64,000 bases of DNA from Trissonchulus latispiculum (taxonomy: Eukaryota; Nematoda; Enoplea; Enoplida; Ironidae). Shown piece by piece: positions 10,801-19,441 of this stretch; positions within the stretch are counted from its first letter, which is position 1; each line of letters opens with the position of its first letter. The notes beneath the pieces were generated by a model. It saw only the letters and a program-made list of their open reading frames with translations. It made no database searches and had not been told where the DNA came from. The stretch lies in NCBI GenBank assembly GCA_030248195.1, contig JASAND010028376.1, forward strand, positions 1-64,000. Reading direction: 5' to 3'. Made by a program: the position numbers and the translations under genes.

Positions 10801-13745
10801 CTAGGTAGGATTCTCGGACTAGCCCGGAATTTATTGGTGAACTGAGCCAAAGTTGGTTCTCCAGTTCTGTCTGGCGCCCCGTTGGCGTCCCTCGAAACTA
10901 TCCAGTTCCCTCCCTCTTGACGAGGTTTGTCAGCGTGTTTTGAGCCGCCTGGACTTCCACTCGCAGTTTGCAGGTCATCCATTGCACCAATCCCTAGTAG
11001 CGGCGTTGAGCCCGACGGTTTAAGTCCCCGACACAACCCATTACACAAGATTGTTAATGCATTTTAAAATGAAAATGGCTTGTTTTCTTACGTCTGCAGA
11101 AACATAATCTGGTTAGAATTCAGTACCTAATCTTTTGCAAAGTTCCCAAGCCGTGCCAATCGGCCGAGAACGCTAAACATCCGAACTTTGCACTATTACC
11201 ATTATTTTAACTTAACCTACGTATTTAAAGGGGGGGGGTCAATCTTTCGGTCATCGCCGATTTTTCTCATTTTCATATATTTTGTACTTCCCATAACGCG
11301 CATAACCCAGGCGCGCATAACAAGACACTTGAATTTGTTGCAGAACTAATCAACTATAAACATCGAAAAATGAAAATTGGTTAGGAAATCTTTTCAGCTA
11401 CCAAAAATTGTGTGAGAGCAAATGGGCGCACGAATCTAATCTGGACTAGGTAAGGTATCTGTACGAGGTTATTTCTTGTGGGGCTGCTGAATTTTTATGA
11501 ATTTTCAAAGTTTAAGGAAGTAGGCTTTTGCTTAGAGTGACTGTACTAATGTATAGGTCATTGAATATTTAGACATGTCCTGAAGAAACCCTTCAGTATA
11601 AACTCTTCGCGTTTAGATATTATTAGCACGGTATATTGCTAGAGCTTTATTTTGCATAAAACCAATCCCTATCAGGGTCTTTCAGTATCTCACAGTTTTA
11701 GTTAATGTCATTGTTCATCGAAAATCATCATTTTCCGAAAATTTCACGCATTCTAAAGTCAACCAAAACTTATGGAATCTCAATAAAATTTGGAGTGCTA
11801 TAAGGCAGGCATAATGTGCTAATATGCAAAATTTCATGACAATGCATTGCGATGGCTACAAACTTCTTTTGCATGGCGGACAACCTGTCAATCTGTACCT
11901 GTAACCTGTCAACGTGTACCTGTCAATTAACTGTCGCAAGATGTCAAAAGTTTAGAAGTAAAATAATGTTACAAGTTTACCTAATATGTCAATTTGTGGC
12001 GCCCATTTGACCTTATGAATATTAGGAAAGTTGTTCAATTCTAAAAAGTCGCCGTCAAATTTCCAGATTATTTCTTGCTTCAAATCCTTCAGCGAATTTA
12101 GATAGTCCATCTAGACATAAGATGTCCATAAATAGTCTTAAATTCCGCGTAGTAAATGAGTATGTCCAACTTATAAAAGGACTAAAAATACTTATAAACG
12201 GACTAAAAATATACTGAAAAAGTCTATCACTTGATAACATTAGGCATTTAAGGTTAGTTTATTAGTCAAAAATCCTGAATAGTTGACATTCACAAATTCT
12301 AACTAAAAATTCAGTTGAAGCACTAACCCTCATGTCTTGAGGCATAGAGGTAGTATTAGCAACGCTGCCAAATGAGAACAGAACAACACCATGGGCTTTG
12401 GCTCTCTCACTTTCTACTATTTTCAGCCATTCCTAAAAAATAGCAAACGTATACAAGTTAAGAACTGCATATACGAAAGAACTATTGTGTTGACGCAATC
12501 AAATATCGACTTATCAGAAGCACTAAATTTCTTCAGTTCTCCAAATGAGTGGTGGTGTAGACTTCAATCGCTCTGCATAACTCTCAATAAAAGTAATAGC
12601 GGGATAAAACTGGTCTAACTATGCAAATGCAGAAATTGGACAATTTGAGTGGCAAGTATCTATTGATCGGCACTCCCGCATCTGCTCGTCGACACAAGTT
12701 GAGCGAAGGCGTCGTTGCTGTTGAGCGAGCAATGCAATTATCCTTACGGAAGGATTATGATACAACTTTCTAGCCAGTTGATGCCCGAAAATGTCGACTG
12801 CAGCGGAATGAATAGAAAATTAATTAGCAGTAATTGTTACTTCTTTAGTTTTGCTTTTAATAAAAGAAAATTAGGTAATTTGCTCACAGCGCCCAGTGGT
12901 TTGCTGGCCGACATTGCGATACCGCCAATGTAGATAATATTTGGCATAAGTGGTCTGGTATAGTCCAAAAAAGGATCTGCATTGATAAACTGTAAATCCG
13001 TAGTCCTGAGCAGATCTACCATTCGAGGAAACTCAGCGCCAAATTTTTCTTGATAAATGTTATCAATTGGTGGTAAAAGCAGAAGGGAGTATACTAGGAG
13101 AAAAATGGTGCTTGTTGCGACATTTCTCATTCGCTCAAAAAAGGTCATTTGATCAGTTGTAACCGTTAGCCCGCTGGGTACGTAGGACAGCGGTATAGGA
13201 GTGTTGGAGTACCAAGCCATGGTATCAAGATGGAAAGAAGGTGAAACCCAAATTTTTCCCGGAATTTTCAACAATTCCACAATACCAAACGCACATATAT
13301 CCATGATATGCAACACTGCAACATCAAATTTAGTTTCCTTCAGGGTAGACATAATCTTTACGTTGCTGACTGTTGCATTGCATGCATCCGTAAACAGTTT
13401 TGCCATATCGCCGAGTTGTCGAAGCATTAGTGTTTTCACTTGTTTTTCATTCCAAACCATAGCAGAAAACGATTGCTGAAAGTCGGCATTGGATTCTTCA
13501 TCCGTTGTACGAACAACCAATTCTCTAACCCTGGGGTCCAATTTCGGCTTTTTGGCATTCGGCATAATGATAGGATTTAGGATTGTAACAGAATGGTTCT
13601 GTTGGGCCAACAAATTCGCCAGCTTATACTGGACTACATAATGACTCGAGCTCATGCCTGGAGAACCCAGTAAAATATTGTAACTCTGTGCATTTGCTAA
13701 CAGAGTTAGCAAAACGAAAGAACTATAGCCTAATCGAAAATGCAT
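4558..13745 (-). CDS. UDP-glycosyltransferase, copy A (five exons; probably decaying)
   Basis: Spliced gene model with exons 13745-12888, 12432-12328, 12110-11981, 7108-6889 and 4840-4558, giving 531 codons plus stop, the usual UGT length. The family transfers a sugar from a UDP-sugar to small lipophilic molecules, with the catalytic domain in the ER lumen. Visible parts are a signal peptide (residues 1-21), catalytic His35 and probable partner Asp149, the FSFGS strand, the donor-binding signature (WAPQ, then THGGFNS, ESAYAGVP and GDQ) and a C-terminal membrane helix with a basic tail. All donors are GT and phases match copy B exactly. The odd point is exon 4, whose preceding dinucleotide is GG rather than AG, so normal splicing looks impaired. 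Intron 3 is 4.9 kb against 0.2 kb in copy B. Either a recent pseudogene or a gene using a non-canonical acceptor. Confidence 0.8.
5554..5730. repeat. GACCCA minisatellite, block 1
   Basis: Repeated TGACCCA and GACCCAGACCCAAATGACCCA units. Minus-strand ORFs reading as WVTWVWVT strings are products of this repeat, not genes. Confidence 0.8.
6204..6393. repeat. GACCCA minisatellite, block 2
   Basis: Same repeat as 5554-5730, separated by about 470 bp of unrelated AT-rich sequence. Both blocks lie within the TTAA-flanked element in UGT-A intron 4. Confidence 0.8.
6889..7108 (-). CDS. UGT-A exon 4: UGT signature; acceptor lost
   Basis: Encodes HKNVKLFITHGGFNSISES, AYAGVPMLVIP and GDQYGNG, the core of the UDP-sugar binding signature. 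The donor GATAC|GTAAGT is good. Just upstream the sequence reads CATTTTGG|GACAC where copy B has CATTCCAG|CTCAT, so the invariant AG has become GG while the coding sequence is untouched. The nearest upstream AG (in GAAG, 16 nt away) would shift the frame. Confidence 0.8.
7269..7695. repeat. Degenerate CCCCC-ATCAAACGGGG minisatellite
   Basis: Imperfect units built from a C-run, AAACGGG and a T-rich spacer, with several long C-runs. At 7269-7365 the motif appears in the opposite sense (CCCGTTTGGGGTGGGG), so the array is roughly a foldback. It lies in UGT-A intron 3. Confidence 0.65.
7716..7940. repeat. SINE body fragment
   Basis: Matches the interspersed repeat at about 40270-40400: CCAGTGCCACCTGAAATGGCG here against CAGGAGTGTCACCTCAAATGATG there, followed by a shared GACTGCA, a purine-rich GAGGGG and a GTTACCTTC block. 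It has no tRNA-like head here. Coding potential is not supported. Confidence 0.45.
7941..8480. other. Intronic sequence without a recognised gene
   Basis: Part of UGT-A intron 3. It is T/C-rich with repeated CCCC runs. The last 85 bp (8396-8480) recur at about 10690-10774 as the left half of a local duplication. Confidence 0.5.
8481..9812. mobile_element. TA-flanked DNA element with CGTATTCTCGCGCTTAAG ends
   Basis: The ends are inverted repeats: CCGTATTCTCGCGCTTAAG on the left and CTTAAGCGCGAGAATACGC on the right, followed inward by AAGAGAACA-type palindromes. A TA lies on each side (8479-8480 and 9813-9814). The paralogous sequence near 10770 reads straight through as TTCTATTGACCAG with no element, matching the joined flanks TTCTATTA plus ACCAG except for one base. 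This supports a TA duplication. A second element, 8576-9554, is nested within it. Confidence 0.75.
8576..9554 (+). mobile_element. TTAA-flanked 980-bp element, copy 1
   Basis: TTAA at 8572-8575 and 9555-9558 bounds an element that starts GGTGGTGATTCCTTTTGG and ends in its near-complement. It is 979 bp and colinear with copies at 38823-39804 (inverted) and 45486-46467. The short ORFs inside are not conserved between copies, so it is probably a non-autonomous piggyBac-like element. It is nested in the TA-flanked element 8481-9812. Confidence 0.75.
9813..10140. repeat. Local duplication, copy split by a transposon
   Basis: With 8396-8480 this forms one copy of a sequence duplicated at 10690-11115 (CCAGATTTGAGTTYTTAGG, GAACTGAGCCAAAGTTGG, GTGTTTTGAGCCGCCTGGAC and so on). 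Divergence is moderate. The TA element inserted only in this copy. Confidence 0.75.
10336..10356. repeat. AATC microsatellite
   Basis: About five tandem CAAT/AATC units. Confidence 0.9.
10690..11115. repeat. Local duplication, uninterrupted copy (empty site)
   Basis: Colinear with 8396-8480 plus 9813-10140 but lacking the 1.33-kb TA-flanked element. The pre-insertion site is at about 10770-10780. Confidence 0.75.
11116..11980. other. UGT-A intron 3, 5' part
   Basis: No gene seen. Contains a GGGGGGG run near 11231 and repeated AACCTGTCAA / CGTGTACCTGTCAA phrases at 11885-11935. The splice donor of exon 3 is at 11980. Confidence 0.5.
11981..12110 (-). CDS. UGT-A exon 3
   Basis: Acceptor GTCTAG|ATGGAC, donor ATATTAG|GTAAAC. 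130 nt, entering in phase 0 and leaving in phase 1. It encodes MDYLNSLKDLKQEIIWKFDG and ends with KVKWAPQIDIL, the start of the UGT donor-binding signature. Confidence 0.85.
12328..12432 (-). CDS. UGT-A exon 2
   Basis: Acceptor TTTTTTAG|GAATGG, donor ATGAGG|GTTAGT. 105 nt, 35 in-frame codons including HGVVLFSFGSVANTTSMPQD, the first strand and loop of the UGT C-terminal Rossmann domain. Confidence 0.85.
12888..13745 (-). CDS. UGT-A exon 1: signal peptide and acceptor-binding domain
   Basis: ATG at 13745 followed by a hydrophobic signal (LGYSSFVLLTLLANAQS) and YNILLGSPGMSSSH, where His35 is the expected catalytic base. FDVAVLHIMD supplies the probable Asp149 partner. The exon ends KPLGA at GCT|GTGAGC. 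Copy B ends at the same codon, and beyond it the two sequences diverge, which supports this donor. 286 codons, phase 0. Confidence 0.85.
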
Positions 13746-13811
13746 ACTAGAAGTGCAAACTACTCCTTCAGACTGTATTGAAGGCGGCTAATAGTAACCA
13801 AGCAAATATGG

Positions 13812-13818
13812 CTTTATA
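13812..13818 (-). promoter_or_regulatory. TATA box of UGT-A
   Basis: Minus-strand TATAAAG, 67-73 nt upstream of the ATG, within ATTATAAAGCCATATTTGC, which is identical in the UGT-B promoter. Confidence 0.65.
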
Positions 13819-13848
13819 ATACAGACTTTTATCATCAATATTTTGGCT

Positions 13849-13856
13849 CTTATCAA
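13849..13856 (-). promoter_or_regulatory. GATA-factor site of UGT-A (TTGATAAG)
   Basis: Minus-strand TATTGATAAGAGCC, conserved in UGT-B at 43940-43947. A second GATGATAA lies at about 13828-13837. In nematodes such TGATAA sites drive intestinal genes through ELT-2-type GATA factors. Intestinal expression is an inference from that. Confidence 0.5.
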
Positions 13857-14094
13857 TATTGTGCACGCAGGTTAAAGAAACCACAAAAAAGAAACCACTG
13901 TGAAAGACATTAGCTGGTTTACTACACATACATAGACGGAATCCATAAAGTGTACTATTAAAGTGTAACTTAACTTAACGTAGTGATTGACTTCCTAATT
14001 ATTTAAAACTAAATTAACTATTGAAACGATTATATCAGAGAAGAAATTCTTTCTACGGAGGATCTGCCTTAGGAACCTCGTCCAAACTAAAAGC

Positions 14095-14098
14095 GTAT
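14095..14098. repeat. Target-site duplication GTAT, left
   Basis: GTAT immediately before the 5' LTR. The same four bases follow the 3' LTR at 36357-36360. Confidence 0.8.
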
Positions 14099-15286
14099 TG
14101 TAATGTGTGTATGTTTTAGTGAGTTTATTTGAATGTGAGATTTTAGTAAGAGTGATAATTTTAGTGTGAAATGTGGTTTGTGTGAAATAGTGTAGATTTG
14201 TGTTGAAATTGGTGTGAATTTGACTATTTTCTATGTTAAAATATGTGGTGGTTTAGTCAGCCCACTTAGCTGCTAGGTGGCGCTGTTTGTCCTTTGAAGT
14301 TTCTCTGGATGCTCGCTGAGCATCCAGTTTGCAAAGGGAGTCTCAAATCCAGCCAATCAAAATTCACTAGGCATCTCTCTCAGCCTTCACTTTAAAAACC
14401 AGTCAGTTTTTAGCTTTTGTCTCTTTCGTGTGCGGCTGTGGTTAGTGTTTCCTTTACGCGCCTATTTTATTGTGTTGCCCTTTGCTCACTGGACTTCAGT
14501 TGCTGTGTAAGTGTAAGTTGGCGTGTGTTTCTTTTAATACATAGACTCCAAGGCGACCTTGTGAGTTGAATCAAAATTATTTAGTGGGTCAATCTAAAAT
14601 TACTAGTGGTACTCTTTTGTGTGTAATTCACCTTTTTAATCGGTAACTAATTTGGCTGTTTATTTTAGAAAGGGGTTTTAAGATGCCAAACCAAATAGAT
14701 TAGTTAGCCGCGACGGCTTAGGGAAGTATTTGTGAGATATTAGTTTTGTTGAAGGGTGCAAACAATTGATTAATTCGTTTATGTAGACTGCTTTATTCAT
14801 GCCATGCTTTTGTGTAACTATTCCTAGAGTGTACGTTTGTTTGAAATTCTTCTGTTTTGTAAGCTTTGTCAATGAATATTCTACTGCTAAAAATTCTTGA
14901 TACTTATGTACTTTTCGGGAGTCTCTCCCCTGTTTAAATATAATTAAATGTTGTCTCAGTAGCTGAGCCAATAGGGTGTTTTAGTTAGGCATCTATTAGA
15001 ATTGCATAGTTGGTAGGTAGGACTCTGAGTTATTTTCCAAGTCTAGGTAGGCTAATAATTTACTGAGTGTGTATTTAACTTAATCAAAGTTTCTTTAGTA
15101 GTCCAGTAGTAAGGCAGTCCTTCGTCCCTTTAGTTAGCTCCTTTAGTAATTCGTTAGGCTTATTTAATTCTTGGCGATATCCTGCCCAGGTCGACTGGAA
15201 CAAAAGTCTCCTCCAGGTTCGTCGTTTCCATACGCGCACAGTTTCCACCCGTAAAGTTTGGTTGCCCTTACCCTTCCAACTTTACA
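14099..15286 (+). repeat. 5' LTR of retroelement 1
   Basis: 1188 bp, starts TGTAATGTGTGTATG and ends CCAACTTTACA. It matches 35168-36356 with about six substitutions and two small indel clusters. An apparent 97-codon minus-strand ORF inside both LTRs is present only because the LTRs are copies of each other. Confidence 0.95.
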
Positions 15287-15539
15287 TTAGGCTGCCAGTC
15301 TTCCACCGTTGTCTTTTCTTAGTTCGGCTCTTTTCATTTTTCCGCTTTTGTCATTATAATAGTGTATTTGTTTTTCCTTTGTGATTTCTCAGATTTGATC
15401 TCCTGGTATTTCTATTGCGTTAGTTATTTAGTTGTTCTTTTACGTATTCCATTTTAACTTGTTGTTCTATTTTAACTACTTGTACGTGCTTAATTGTCGA
15501 ATTCTCATTTTGTATAATTTTCCTCCGACTTTTATATAA
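15287..15539 (+). other. 5' leader of retroelement 1
   Basis: Sequence between the 5' LTR and the first ATG. It begins TTAGGCTGCCAGTC. The usual TGG-starting primer-binding site is not obvious directly after the LTR, so the primer tRNA cannot be named. Confidence 0.5.
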
Positions 15540-16490
15540 ATGTCTGTTCAACATTCCCCTGTGAAGACGTCTAAGGCTTCGACCAAACCGGCTGAGACGG
15601 CTACTTCTAGTGACGCGACGGATAACCGGCCCTTGAATGCAGACGGTTTCGGACGGCTGTTTCCCCCACCGGCAATGAGTAAGAATTCTTCTACTCAATC
15701 ATCGTCTAGCCAGGCATCGGCGGGCCCTGCTTCTACAAGCGCTACGCTTAGTAGACCGTACTTGCGGTCAGATTCGGCCAAACATAAGGCCTCCAAAAGA
15801 GAGGAATTATTTGAAGATGTCATAGATCAGGGTCACGACGACCAACAAGAGGATGAGGCCTCACAGAAGACCGATGAATTCCTGTCACCCACCGATCAGG
15901 GCGAAGTGATCGAAGAAGAATGGGACGAACAGGCAAGTATTAGAGATCAATTGGAGTTTCTTCGGCTTAAGCTAGCTCGGATTGATTCTACTCTCCGGAG
16001 CAGAGAGCCCGATAGGGATCCGCTAGCAGCACAGGTGCCAGGTATGTCCGATGTATCAGATTTAAGAGCTTTTGTTAATCAGTTGGAATTGAATTTATTC
16101 CAACAGCGACCAAAATTAGGGTCGGATAGCTCAATCATACGTAGACAACCTGGAACAAGGCCGTTACCTCCGTTCACTCGCCCTAAGCCACGACGGCAAG
16201 AGGGGACTGGAAGTTCGCGACAACCAGGGGTAGCAGGCCCTAGCGAACCAGCCGTGTCAGGCCCACGGTATCGCTCAACAGCTCACATTGACCTCACAGG
16301 TCAAAACGCCGCCCGAAACAGGCTAGCAGTAGCCAACGGCCGGACGGGGGTGATCCAGATCAAGAACCGGATAGGAAACCGAAAGTGCGCGGACCCATGG
16401 ATGCGTGGGTGGTCCCGCTACGGGACCAACCCACTGTACCGGTCCGACACCGGCCCCAAACGCCCGATACTGCAGGCCTGTTCCGAGTGA
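15540..16490 (+). CDS. Retroelement 1 gag ORF1 (N-terminal, unknown fold)
   Basis: 316 aa from an ATG at 15540, the first ATG after the LTR. The N-terminal half is Ser/Thr/Pro-rich and probably disordered. Residues about 85-130 are acidic, followed by a likely helical or coiled segment (IRDQLEFLRLKLARIDSTLR) and a basic C-terminus. It overlaps the next ORF by about 100 nt in a different frame: codons shift by -1 from ORF1 to ORF2. It may be an extended N-terminal part of Gag made as a fusion by -1 frameshifting, or a separate protein. I found no canonical in-frame slippery heptamer in the overlap. The function is not recognised. Confidence 0.65.
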   Translation: MSVQHSPVKTSKASTKPAETATSSDATDNRPLNADGFGRLFPPPAMSKNSSTQSSSSQASAGPASTSATLSRPYLRSDSAKHKASKREELFEDVIDQGHDDQQEDEASQKTDEFLSPTDQGEVIEEEWDEQASIRDQLEFLRLKLARIDSTLRSREPDRDPLAAQVPGMSDVSDLRAFVNQLELNLFQQRPKLGSDSSIIRRQPGTRPLPPFTRPKPRRQEGTGSSRQPGVAGPSEPAVSGPRYRSTAHIDLTGQNAARNRLAVANGRTGVIQIKNRIGNRKCADPWMRGWSRYGTNPLYRSDTGPKRPILQACSE

Positions 16491-18133
16491 GAGGCCTGAC
16501 CGAACAGGAATATGGTGTGATCAGAGGCTTGCTTACAGCGTGGATAGCAGATATCCCACAACAAACATGGGAGGCACTCGAGCAGAACTTTCCTCGAGTC
16601 TGTATGGAGCTGTTGCGTATGTGGCCTAATCCAAACATGGACCCGGATACAGGGGCTCCCCCGTTCCAAATGGGGCAGTCGAAGCCAGCCCGGCAGCCGA
16701 GCCCAGAGCCGGTCCGTAGCCGCAGAGGGAGCCAGCAACGGGTTCCACCAATTATAGATCTGGATTCTTCTGATGATCAGGTGAGAGGATCGCCGGTGGC
16801 GCAACCCCGCCGGCGTCGAGACGATACACGGCGATCTAGAACCCCATCACGGGGCTACCAGTCCCCGTCACCCGTGCGTAGAACGGCTAGCCCTAGGCGC
16901 TATTCGCGGGACCGGGATTACCCTGCCTCTCGGCGAGAGCGGTCGCAACGACCACGTACTTCGGAGCAGCGAGAACCCTCTTCATACGAGAGTTTCAAAC
17001 ATCTGGGTGAATACCTGAAGGGCTTTAAGGGGGTTAAACCCTTTCAAGGGTCACAGAGCAGCATCAAGTTCACTAGCTGGTTGGCGAATTTCGAAACCAC
17101 AGTAAAAGTTCATGACGTGCCAGCTGGTATGAAATATAGAATTCTGTGGACCTTACTTGATGACAAGGTCAAAGAGTCTATGACCCCCTGCCCACCGGAT
17201 ACTTTCGAGGACCTATTGACTAGGATCCGACAACTGTACGAACCCTTGCCTGTCACTACGGAACAATATGCGGAGCAATTTTATAGCCGGATGCAGGAAC
17301 CGCGCGAAAAACCACACGACTATATGGCAGCGCTGCGCTTGCCAGCAGTGCAAGCCTTTCCGTTTGAACCTGGTTTTGATAGGGAAAAGAAGGTAGTGGC
17401 TCAGTTCAAGAGAGGTTTGAAAGCGGATTTGCGTTCTAGAATGGCGGCCCCACTGGCCGACATTCAATTCTGGCCCCATATACGGGAGAACGATTTGATC
17501 ACCCGGGCTCTCCATATTGTGGAGTCAGTACAGGTAGAACTGGATAAAGAACAGGCCGTTATGGTCTTTAGTGCCCAGAGTCAGGGACCACGAGGCTATA
17601 ACGCTACGCAGGGGCGACCCCAACAGGACCAACAACGGTTTCAACAACAGAGCCAGAATCAGAATCAGAGCCAGAATCGTAACCAGGGTTACCAACGGAA
17701 TGACGAACGACCACCACCACGCCAGCCTATGGGCAGGTGTTGGCAGTGCGGTCTGGTTGGCCATAGACAACAACAGTGTCCGGATTACCTGCAATACCTG
17801 AGCCAGCATGATCAGGGCCAGCAGCAGGCTAGGGGTAATACTCATCGACAGTACCGGGACAGAGGCCAGGAGGGTGACCCCCCTGCCCGGAGTCGCTACG
17901 ACCAGAACCAACGGAACCAAGGGCAAAGGAATCAGGATCAGCGTAACCAGCAAGAGCCGCAACGGCAACAAGGCCAGCAGGACCAAAGGAATCACCGACA
18001 ACAACCGGTTAGACCCCGCTCTATTAGCCGGGGTTATGTAGGTCCACGTCCACGTCGGAAACGGGAAACGAGAATGCGGGGCACGGGCAGTAGACCTGGC
18101 CCCGTGTCCCGCACCGACAAAGCCGTCTGGTGA
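16397..18133 (+). CDS. gag: Retroelement 1 Gag (capsid and zinc knuckle)
   Basis: Open from about 16385; the first ATG is at 16397. It has a Ser/Arg-rich leader, then a Ty3-type capsid region from about 17000 (FKGVKPFQGSQSSIKFTSWL, YLKGF, QLYEPLPVTTEQYAEQFYS, HIVESVQVELDKEQ). A single CCHC knuckle CWQCGLVGHRQQQC follows, residues about 452-465 counting from 16385. After the knuckle come very Gln/Asn/Arg-rich sequence and a basic tail, which probably bind RNA. Capsid forms particles and the knuckle selects element RNA. The stop TGA is one base before the next ATG (TGAAATG), an arrangement compatible with termination-reinitiation for ORF3. Confidence 0.85.
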   Translation: MDAWVVPLRDQPTVPVRHRPQTPDTAGLFRVRGLTEQEYGVIRGLLTAWIADIPQQTWEALEQNFPRVCMELLRMWPNPNMDPDTGAPPFQMGQSKPARQPSPEPVRSRRGSQQRVPPIIDLDSSDDQVRGSPVAQPRRRRDDTRRSRTPSRGYQSPSPVRRTASPRRYSRDRDYPASRRERSQRPRTSEQREPSSYESFKHLGEYLKGFKGVKPFQGSQSSIKFTSWLANFETTVKVHDVPAGMKYRILWTLLDDKVKESMTPCPPDTFEDLLTRIRQLYEPLPVTTEQYAEQFYSRMQEPREKPHDYMAALRLPAVQAFPFEPGFDREKKVVAQFKRGLKADLRSRMAAPLADIQFWPHIRENDLITRALHIVESVQVELDKEQAVMVFSAQSQGPRGYNATQGRPQQDQQRFQQQSQNQNQSQNRNQGYQRNDERPPPRQPMGRCWQCGLVGHRQQQCPDYLQYLSQHDQGQQQARGNTHRQYRDRGQEGDPPARSRYDQNQRNQGQRNQDQRNQQEPQRQQGQQDQRNHRQQPVRPRSISRGYVGPRPRRKRETRMRGTGSRPGPVSRTDKAVW

Positions 18134-18134
18134 A

Positions 18135-18866
18135 ATGGTCTGTGCGGTTCAAGCGTTTGTTGTTACTAATTCTAATTTTTCTAACAGCCCTGATAACGAA
18201 CCCTATTGGAATCATGGTGGTCTATGGAGTAGTGACTCGGAAAGTGAGGGTGAAGGAGGCGACCCCCTTCTCCCACCGGACCGGGAACCTGTCTGCTTGT
18301 ATTTGAATAAGGATACGAATCGGGATGTGAACCCCTGGAAATGTCCGTGCAAAACCTGCAAGCAAGTACGCCGACGGGCTGAATGGTTCCCGGAAGAGGA
18401 AGTGGTCCTCGCAAACGGAGGTTTCCCAGACGGGGGTGATGTAGTCTATGATGGCGAAGGCAACCTTCGGCCATATAAGTACTGGAATCGCTGGCGTAAA
18501 GAGGTGAAACCTTTTGGTGATGGAGGGGCTTCCCATGAACGACCAGTCCCATATAATAGGCGCTGGAAACAAGCACCGGGTACCGAGTGGAACATGCTTT
18601 CGGTAGTGCGTAAAGCCATGAAGTGGCAGGAACAGTCCGCAGCCATGGCGGCGCAGACTCGTGCTAGGCAACCTGGCACGGGCCCAGCTCGGAGGCAAAG
18701 GAAAACATCTACCTCGAAAGAGGTACAAACGGACCCTATCGAGGTTATTCGGCCTTTACAACAATGGACGCCAACTCGGACAGAGAATCAATTGGGAGAT
18801 GGGGCTTACCGCAAAAGCCCTGGGGAAAACCAGTGTAAAGATATTTATTTGCCAGTAAACGGATAA
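18135..18866 (+). CDS. Retroelement 1 ORF3, unknown, Cys-motif protein
   Basis: 243 aa from an ATG at 18135, directly after the gag stop. It has an acidic start (SSDSESEGEGGD), then CLYLN and a compact WKCPCKTCKQVRRR cluster that could bind a metal, then VVYDGEGNLRPYKYWNRWRK and a basic C-terminus. A broken homologue occupies the same place in retroelement 2 (62688-63242), so it is a real, conserved gene of this lineage. I do not recognise the family. Its 3' end contains AAAGCCCTGGGGAAA, a motif that recurs at the pol start and at the 3' LTR junction. Confidence 0.65.
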   Translation: MVCAVQAFVVTNSNFSNSPDNEPYWNHGGLWSSDSESEGEGGDPLLPPDREPVCLYLNKDTNRDVNPWKCPCKTCKQVRRRAEWFPEEEVVLANGGFPDGGDVVYDGEGNLRPYKYWNRWRKEVKPFGDGGASHERPVPYNRRWKQAPGTEWNMLSVVRKAMKWQEQSAAMAAQTRARQPGTGPARRQRKTSTSKEVQTDPIEVIRPLQQWTPTRTENQLGDGAYRKSPGENQCKDIYLPVNG

Positions 18867-19441
18867 TTTAAATTAAATAAGATTTGCTAGGTTCGTGAGT
18901 GTGCGCATACTAGACTCGTAGACTCGACCCTAAACTCGCTATAACTTCCTAACCGACTACAGCAGGCGCCGGCAGTCCAATTTCGGTACCGGGAGTTTAC
19001 TGTTTTTATATCAAAATTACAAAATTGACAAAAAGCATAGAAAGATAATTTTATAGTTTACAGCAAATAACATTTCCAGAGATGTGAACAAAAGCACAAA
19101 CAATCATTACCTCACCCAAAAATAAAAGAAGAAATCCCAAAGTTTGGAGGGCTTTGAAACCCCCGATCAAAATACCTGCTAAGAGTAAATCCCCCGTTGA
19201 GCACAAAAGGGCAGGTGAAAAATGCAACCACTCCAAAGGAGAACTTTGACAAGACTGACTTTTCACTAACTTTCAATGGCGGACATAAAATTAGCTAGGA
19301 ACCGAGGTTCCTACACAGAAGGACAATTTTACGTTTATCGTTCATAAAGATAACACTGCATTTTGAGTGATTTAGATGAAAATCAAGGAGAATAACCGAA
19401 AATAGTTCACACCAGGCCCCTGTAAATGGGGAGCAAGCTAA
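18867..19441 (+). other. Gag-pol gap of retroelement 1
   Basis: 575 nt with stops in all frames, between ORF3 and the open pol frame. The direct repeat AAAAGCCCTGGGGAAA lies at each end (18813-18828 region and 19440-19455). The gap could be an insertion between copies of that motif or an intron: CTTTCAG at 19475-19481 resembles a nematode splice acceptor and CAGTGTAAAG near 18831 a weak donor. Neither reading is proven. Confidence 0.5.

Noticed and set aside
14678..14971. Minus-strand 97-codon ORF repeated at 35748-36041
   Set aside because: It lies inside both LTRs, so its repetition reflects LTR identity. No domain or start context supports a gene.
16455..16461. CCCAAAC as a -1 slippery site for the split Gag
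   Set aside because: The heptamer is not in register with ORF1 codons, so tandem slippage would not work there.
17525..18004. Minus-strand Leu/Val-rich ORF that looks like a membrane protein
   Set aside because: It is antisense to the Gln/Asn/Arg-rich tail of Gag; the hydrophobic composition is the mirror of CAG/CAA/AAC codons.
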